A DNA stretch of 64,000 bases, from positions 1-64,000 of the forward strand of contig CAVSLM010000003.1 in assembly GCA_963728895.1 (NCBI GenBank), read 5' to 3'. The notes under the pieces are model-generated. The model did no database searches. It saw only the letters and a program-made list of their open reading frames with translations, and was not told the DNA's origin. The DNA comes from CAVSLM01 sp963728895 (GTDB lineage: Bacteria; Pseudomonadota; Gammaproteobacteria; JBBQDK01). Of this stretch, positions 61,322-64,000 are shown piece by piece. Within the stretch, counting starts at the first letter, position 1, and each line of letters starts with the position of its first letter. A program made the translations under genes and the position numbers.

Positions 61322-62410
61322 TCAGGCACGCGGCAGCAAGGCCTGCAGGACCTCGGCGGCCTGCTCGCTTCCGCTGGGGAGCGGCCTCGGGAGTGGTGCG
61401 AGCGCCAGGACCTGATCCAGGAACGGAGCGACTGCGCCGGCTTCCAGCAGCTCGCGGGAAACGTCCGCGGCACGACCATGGCGGTGCAGCCATTCCAGCA
61501 GGATCGGCTCTTCCGGCCAGTCGTCACGTGGCACATACAGCATGGGGATGCCATTACAGGCGCATTCGGTGACGGTGCCGTAGCCGGGCTTGCCGATCAG
61601 CACGTCGCAGCTGCGCAGCAGGTCGGGAAACGTCATGTCGAGCCCATCGAGCAGCGGCTCGAGCGCCACTGCGGCGGGATGTTGCACACCCCAGTCCTCC
61701 TGCACCACCCATGAAACGCCCTCGAGATGCGGCCAGCGCTCGATGGGCCAGCGCGCCGGGATGCCGCCAGGCGCGACAATCACCAGGCGCTGGCTCACCG
61801 GCAGGTTCAACCGCTGGAGGATGTCGTGGCGTCGGTCGTGACCGATGCGCGCAATGGGCCCGACGGCATGGCGGTTGCCGAGTCGCTGCATGGGCATGGA
61901 AGGCTCCGGCTGCACAAACACGTCGGCGCACTGGTAGGCGGCGAGGATCTCGGCAAGGATGCGCGGCGATTCGGGCCGGCCAGCGCAATAGTGGTCGTAG
62001 AGATCTGCCCAGTTGAGCGAAGACAGCGCGGCGCAGCGCAGGCCGGCGCGAGCGGCACCGGCGAGCGGCAGGTAGGGTACGTCGCAGAGCACCAGATCGG
62101 GTGAGAGTTTGGCGAGCCGCTCGGCTTCGCGCGCCACCTTCGATTGCCAGCCTTCGTGGAAGCGCGCGTACTCGGCGGCACTTTCCTCGATGCGAACGTC
62201 CACGGGCGAGGACATCAGCAACCCGAAGTCCGCGGCTTCACGCAGCTGATCGAAGCGCATGTCGAAACGTGCGGCGAGCACGCGATCCGCTACGGTCGTT
62301 CGCAGTGTCACTCGCAGCCCCGGCAGGCGCCGGGCAAGCGCGTTGACCACCGGTGCGATCTGCGCCGTGTGGCCGTAGCCGTGCGGACTGATGACGACCA
62401 GCAGGTGCAT
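61322..62410 (-). CDS. MurG/GT28-like glycosyltransferase
   Basis: 362 residues, GT-B fold. N-terminal MHLLVVISPHGYGHTAQIAP (glycine/histidine loop), LVLCDVPYLPLAGAARAGLR, and the C-terminal nucleotide-sugar site SCDVLIGKPGYGTVTECACN followed by GIPMLYVPRDDWPEEPILLE. Similar proteins are annotated as glycosyltransferases of unknown acceptor, resembling the N-terminal part of L-arabinokinases. Its start codon abuts a diverged MITE copy, so its native promoter may have been displaced. Confidence 0.8.
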   Translation of the reverse strand: MHLLVVISPHGYGHTAQIAPVVNALARRLPGLRVTLRTTVADRVLAARFDMRFDQLREAADFGLLMSSPVDVRIEESAAEYARFHEGWQSKVAREAERLAKLSPDLVLCDVPYLPLAGAARAGLRCAALSSLNWADLYDHYCAGRPESPRILAEILAAYQCADVFVQPEPSMPMQRLGNRHAVGPIARIGHDRRHDILQRLNLPVSQRLVIVAPGGIPARWPIERWPHLEGVSWVVQEDWGVQHPAAVALEPLLDGLDMTFPDLLRSCDVLIGKPGYGTVTECACNGIPMLYVPRDDWPEEPILLEWLHRHGRAADVSRELLEAGAVAPFLDQVLALAPLPRPLPSGSEQAAEVLQALLPRA

Positions 62411-62628
62411 TCAGCCCCCAAATCTCACCGGACGGCCGGCCGCTGGCCGGCAAGTGAATGGATCGCCAGGAAGATCTGGCATTTTTCAGGACATCCGAAC
62501 GATGACACACTCTTTACGCCGCCGGTCTATCGGGTTCTGGCGGTTTCTCGCTCGCCCTGGTCTACGGCTGCCCCTTGCGCTCCAGCCCGGCTGCAAATTC
62601 CGCCAGCCCCCGGTATGCTGGTGGCTAG
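62411..62628. mobile_element. Diverged copy of the CTAG MITE
   Basis: Left end TCAGCCCCCAAATCTCACCG; internal blocks GTGAATGGATCGC, GGAAGATCTGGCATT, CGAACGATGACAC, TACGCCGCCGGTCTATC, GGCGGTTTCTCGCTCGCCCT and CGCTCCAGCCCGGC are shared with 45974-46234. The right terminal repeat is deleted: after TATGCTGGTG the sequence goes straight to GCTAG (62625-62628). It is immobile on its own. Confidence 0.7.
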
Positions 62629-63031
62629 TGCACCGTTTCATTCTGTTTGGAACCCAAGCGGCGATTGGCGCGGATGACCTTCTGCAGGATACCGCGAGCG
62701 CTCCTGGTCCGGATGAATCGCCTGGGCCTGGTGTTGTGAATTGGCGAGGTACTCGTCGATGGCGGTCACCAGCGCCGTAGGGCGGATAAGCGCAGCGCAT
62801 CCGCCACCCAGCCACCTCTGGCTCAAAATCCGACTCCGCGACGCCCATTGGCTCCCTGATTCCCACGGCGCCTGATCCCCTTCGCGATCCACTCAGCACG
62901 AGAAACTCGACGGGAGCGAAACGGCTTCGTGCACTCCTGACGCCGGCCGATCATGAATGGCGGATGCGCTGCGCTTATCCGCCCTACCTCCATCGAAGGC
63001 TCAAACGTCTCGTCAAGAGTGCACCACTACA
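62629..63031. repeat. Gene-free DNA with a perfect 30-bp inverted repeat
   Basis: The 30-base arms lie at 62777-62806 and 62958-62987 (complementary at every position), enclosing 151 bases. Each arm is itself a near-palindrome (GGCGGAT...ATCCGCC). Short stretches at the edges, TAGTGCAC after CTAG 62625 and GTGCACCACTACACTAG ending about 63033, could be ends of another decayed CTAG-targeting element. No protein-coding content was recognised. Confidence 0.6.
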
Positions 63032-63706
63032 CTAGCGGTCCCTGGCGCCGAGCAGCATCCGGTCGAGCGCTTCCAGACGTTGTGGGGTCCCGATGTCCAT
63101 CCATGCACCCCGGTAGTGCTCGCCGCTCACCTGCCGTTCCTGCATGGCCCGGCGCAGCAGCGGTGCAAGGGGAAAGATCCCCTGCCTGCACTCGCGGAAC
63201 AGATCGGGGCGATAGACTCCGATGCCGCTGAAGGTCAGCCGCGGGGCATCGTCCTCGCAGACGCGCGCGCCGTGCAGCGTGAAGTCGCCCTGCCGGTGAT
63301 GCGTGGGATTGTCGACCAGCACGAGGTGGGCGAGCCCGGGAGGCTCCGCCGGCAGTGCTGCGAAATCGTAGTCGGTCCAGACGTCGCTGTTCACGACGGC
63401 AAAAGGGAGGGGCCCGAGCAGGGGCAGGGCATGGAAGATCCCACCTCCCGTTTCCAGGGCCCGTTCGCCTTCGGGCGAATACCGGACGGCGAGCCCGTAG
63501 CGATGCCCGTCGCCGAGATGCTCGCGGATGCGCTCGCCGAGATACGACAGGTTGACCACCACGTCTCGTATCCCGGCGCGCGCCAGCGCTTCGAGCTGGT
63601 ATTCGATCAGGGCGCGCCCGCCGGCCTGCAGCAAGGGCTTGGGTGTGCGGTCGGTGAGCGGGCGCATGCGCTCGCCACGACCCGCTGCGAGGATCAGCGC
63701 CCGCAT
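63032..63706 (-). CDS. murU: N-acetylmuramate-1-phosphate uridylyltransferase
   Basis: Makes UDP-MurNAc from MurNAc-1-P in the cell-wall recycling bypass that avoids the fosfomycin target MurA. 224 residues. LILAAGRGERMRPLTDRTPK and PLLQAGGRALIEYQLEALAR form the nucleotidyltransferase signature; NSDVWTDYDF holds the metal-binding Asp. The gene follows amgK by 33 bases on the same strand, the pair known from Pseudomonas putida. Confidence 0.92.
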   Translation of the reverse strand: MRALILAAGRGERMRPLTDRTPKPLLQAGGRALIEYQLEALARAGIRDVVVNLSYLGERIREHLGDGHRYGLAVRYSPEGERALETGGGIFHALPLLGPLPFAVVNSDVWTDYDFAALPAEPPGLAHLVLVDNPTHHRQGDFTLHGARVCEDDAPRLTFSGIGVYRPDLFRECRQGIFPLAPLLRRAMQERQVSGEHYRGAWMDIGTPQRLEALDRMLLGARDR

Positions 63707-63739
63707 GACTCGCCGCGCGTGCTGCGGATGCGGCGCCGC

Positions 63740-64000
63740 TCAGCGGCCCCGCGCCGCGTGGGGAGTATCATCCAGCAGCACACTCAGCAGGTTTTGCAGG
63801 GGATGCAGCTCGGCATATCGTGCAGCCACTTCGCGCACGTAGCCGAGCGTGCGGGGGATGTCATCGAGATAGCCGCTCTTGCCGTCGCGATGATACAGAC
63901 GCGCAAATATCCCCGTGGCCTTGAGGTGGCGTTGCACGCCCATCAGATCAAACCAGCGCAGAAATTGCGCCTCGTTATCCTCGCGCAGCACGCCGGATTG
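63740..64000 (-). CDS. amgK: N-acetylmuramate/N-acetylglucosamine kinase AmgK, 3' end only
   Basis: The last 86 residues of an aminoglycoside-phosphotransferase-fold kinase: EAQFLRWFDLMGVQRHLKAT, GIFARLYHRDGKSGYLDDIP, RTLGYVREVAARYAELHPLQ. This tail is characteristic of AmgK, which phosphorylates MurNAc at C1 for MurU. The 5' part lies beyond the end of the window. Confidence 0.88.
   Translation of the reverse strand, partial: QSGVLREDNEAQFLRWFDLMGVQRHLKATGIFARLYHRDGKSGYLDDIPRTLGYVREVAARYAELHPLQNLLSVLLDDTPHAARGR

Overview
The window is high-GC DNA from a gammaproteobacterium, most likely of the Chromatiales/Ectothiorhodospiraceae kind. This is an inference from gene content and order. The order trpG-trpD-trpC / crp(vfr) / OsmC / speD / coq7 matches that in Pseudomonas. 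A 6S RNA lies between zapA and 5-formyltetrahydrofolate cyclo-ligase. UbiH/UbiI hydroxylases, ApaGH, RlmI and a split GcvP (PA + PB) fit the same picture.

Bases 1-12,150 are an accessory block. It holds a frameshifted D12 adenine methylase, an IS66-family transposase, a minus-strand locus that looks like a type VII (ESX/WXG100-like) export system (2.4-8.35 kb), an intact IS1182-family element that cut a small membrane-protein gene, a hicA-hicB-higA toxin-antitoxin cluster, and about 1 kb of decayed DNA with a helicase/regulator fragment. The ESX-like locus has an FtsK/SpoIIIE double-ATPase gene, three small proteins sharing a W-R-D ... F-E-[KR] motif, a coiled-coil/ParB-like protein and a DUF5685 protein. 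Nearly all of these genes are split by single-base frameshifts although their codons still spell sensible protein.

Bases 12-32.6 kb are mostly core: tryptophan branch genes, CRP/Vfr, OsmC, SpeD, Coq7, two Fe-S oxidoreductase genes, a ferredoxin, rplM-rpsI with a possible small RNA upstream, tRNA-Gln(CUG), a porin locus with a 1,183-bp direct repeat (one copy has only the porin 3' half), a WD40 lipoprotein, a 1.3-kilo-residue FAD/Fe-S oxidoreductase, rpiA and ilvA.

Bases 32.7-45 kb hold a lysine-rich histone-like protein, EVE, 5-FCL, 6S RNA, ZapA/ZapB-like, PepP, UbiH and UbiI. A tandem glycine riboswitch with a terminator then leads into gcvT-gcvH-gcvPA-tpx-gcvPB. All of that operon except gcvH contains frameshifts (and gcvPA one in-frame TAG). 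Because tpx is hit as well and the protein text stays conserved, sequencing or assembly error is at least as likely as gene decay.

Bases 45-64 kb hold a PfkB kinase, a 261-bp MITE-like element with perfect 15-bp ends at a CTAG target, a DUF255 protein, a GT2/TVP38/ArnT-like envelope operon, a SulP transporter with an 8-codon leader ORF, rlmI, lgt-thyA-folA, apaGH, pgl-glk, a ComFB-like protein, a MurG-like glycosyltransferase, and murU-amgK (peptidoglycan recycling; amgK runs off the end). Dispersed REP-like palindromes recur at 22.2, 24.1, 30.0 and 57.1 kb, and relatives of the MITE lie at 60.8 and 62.4 kb. No rRNA, CRISPR array or replication origin was seen.
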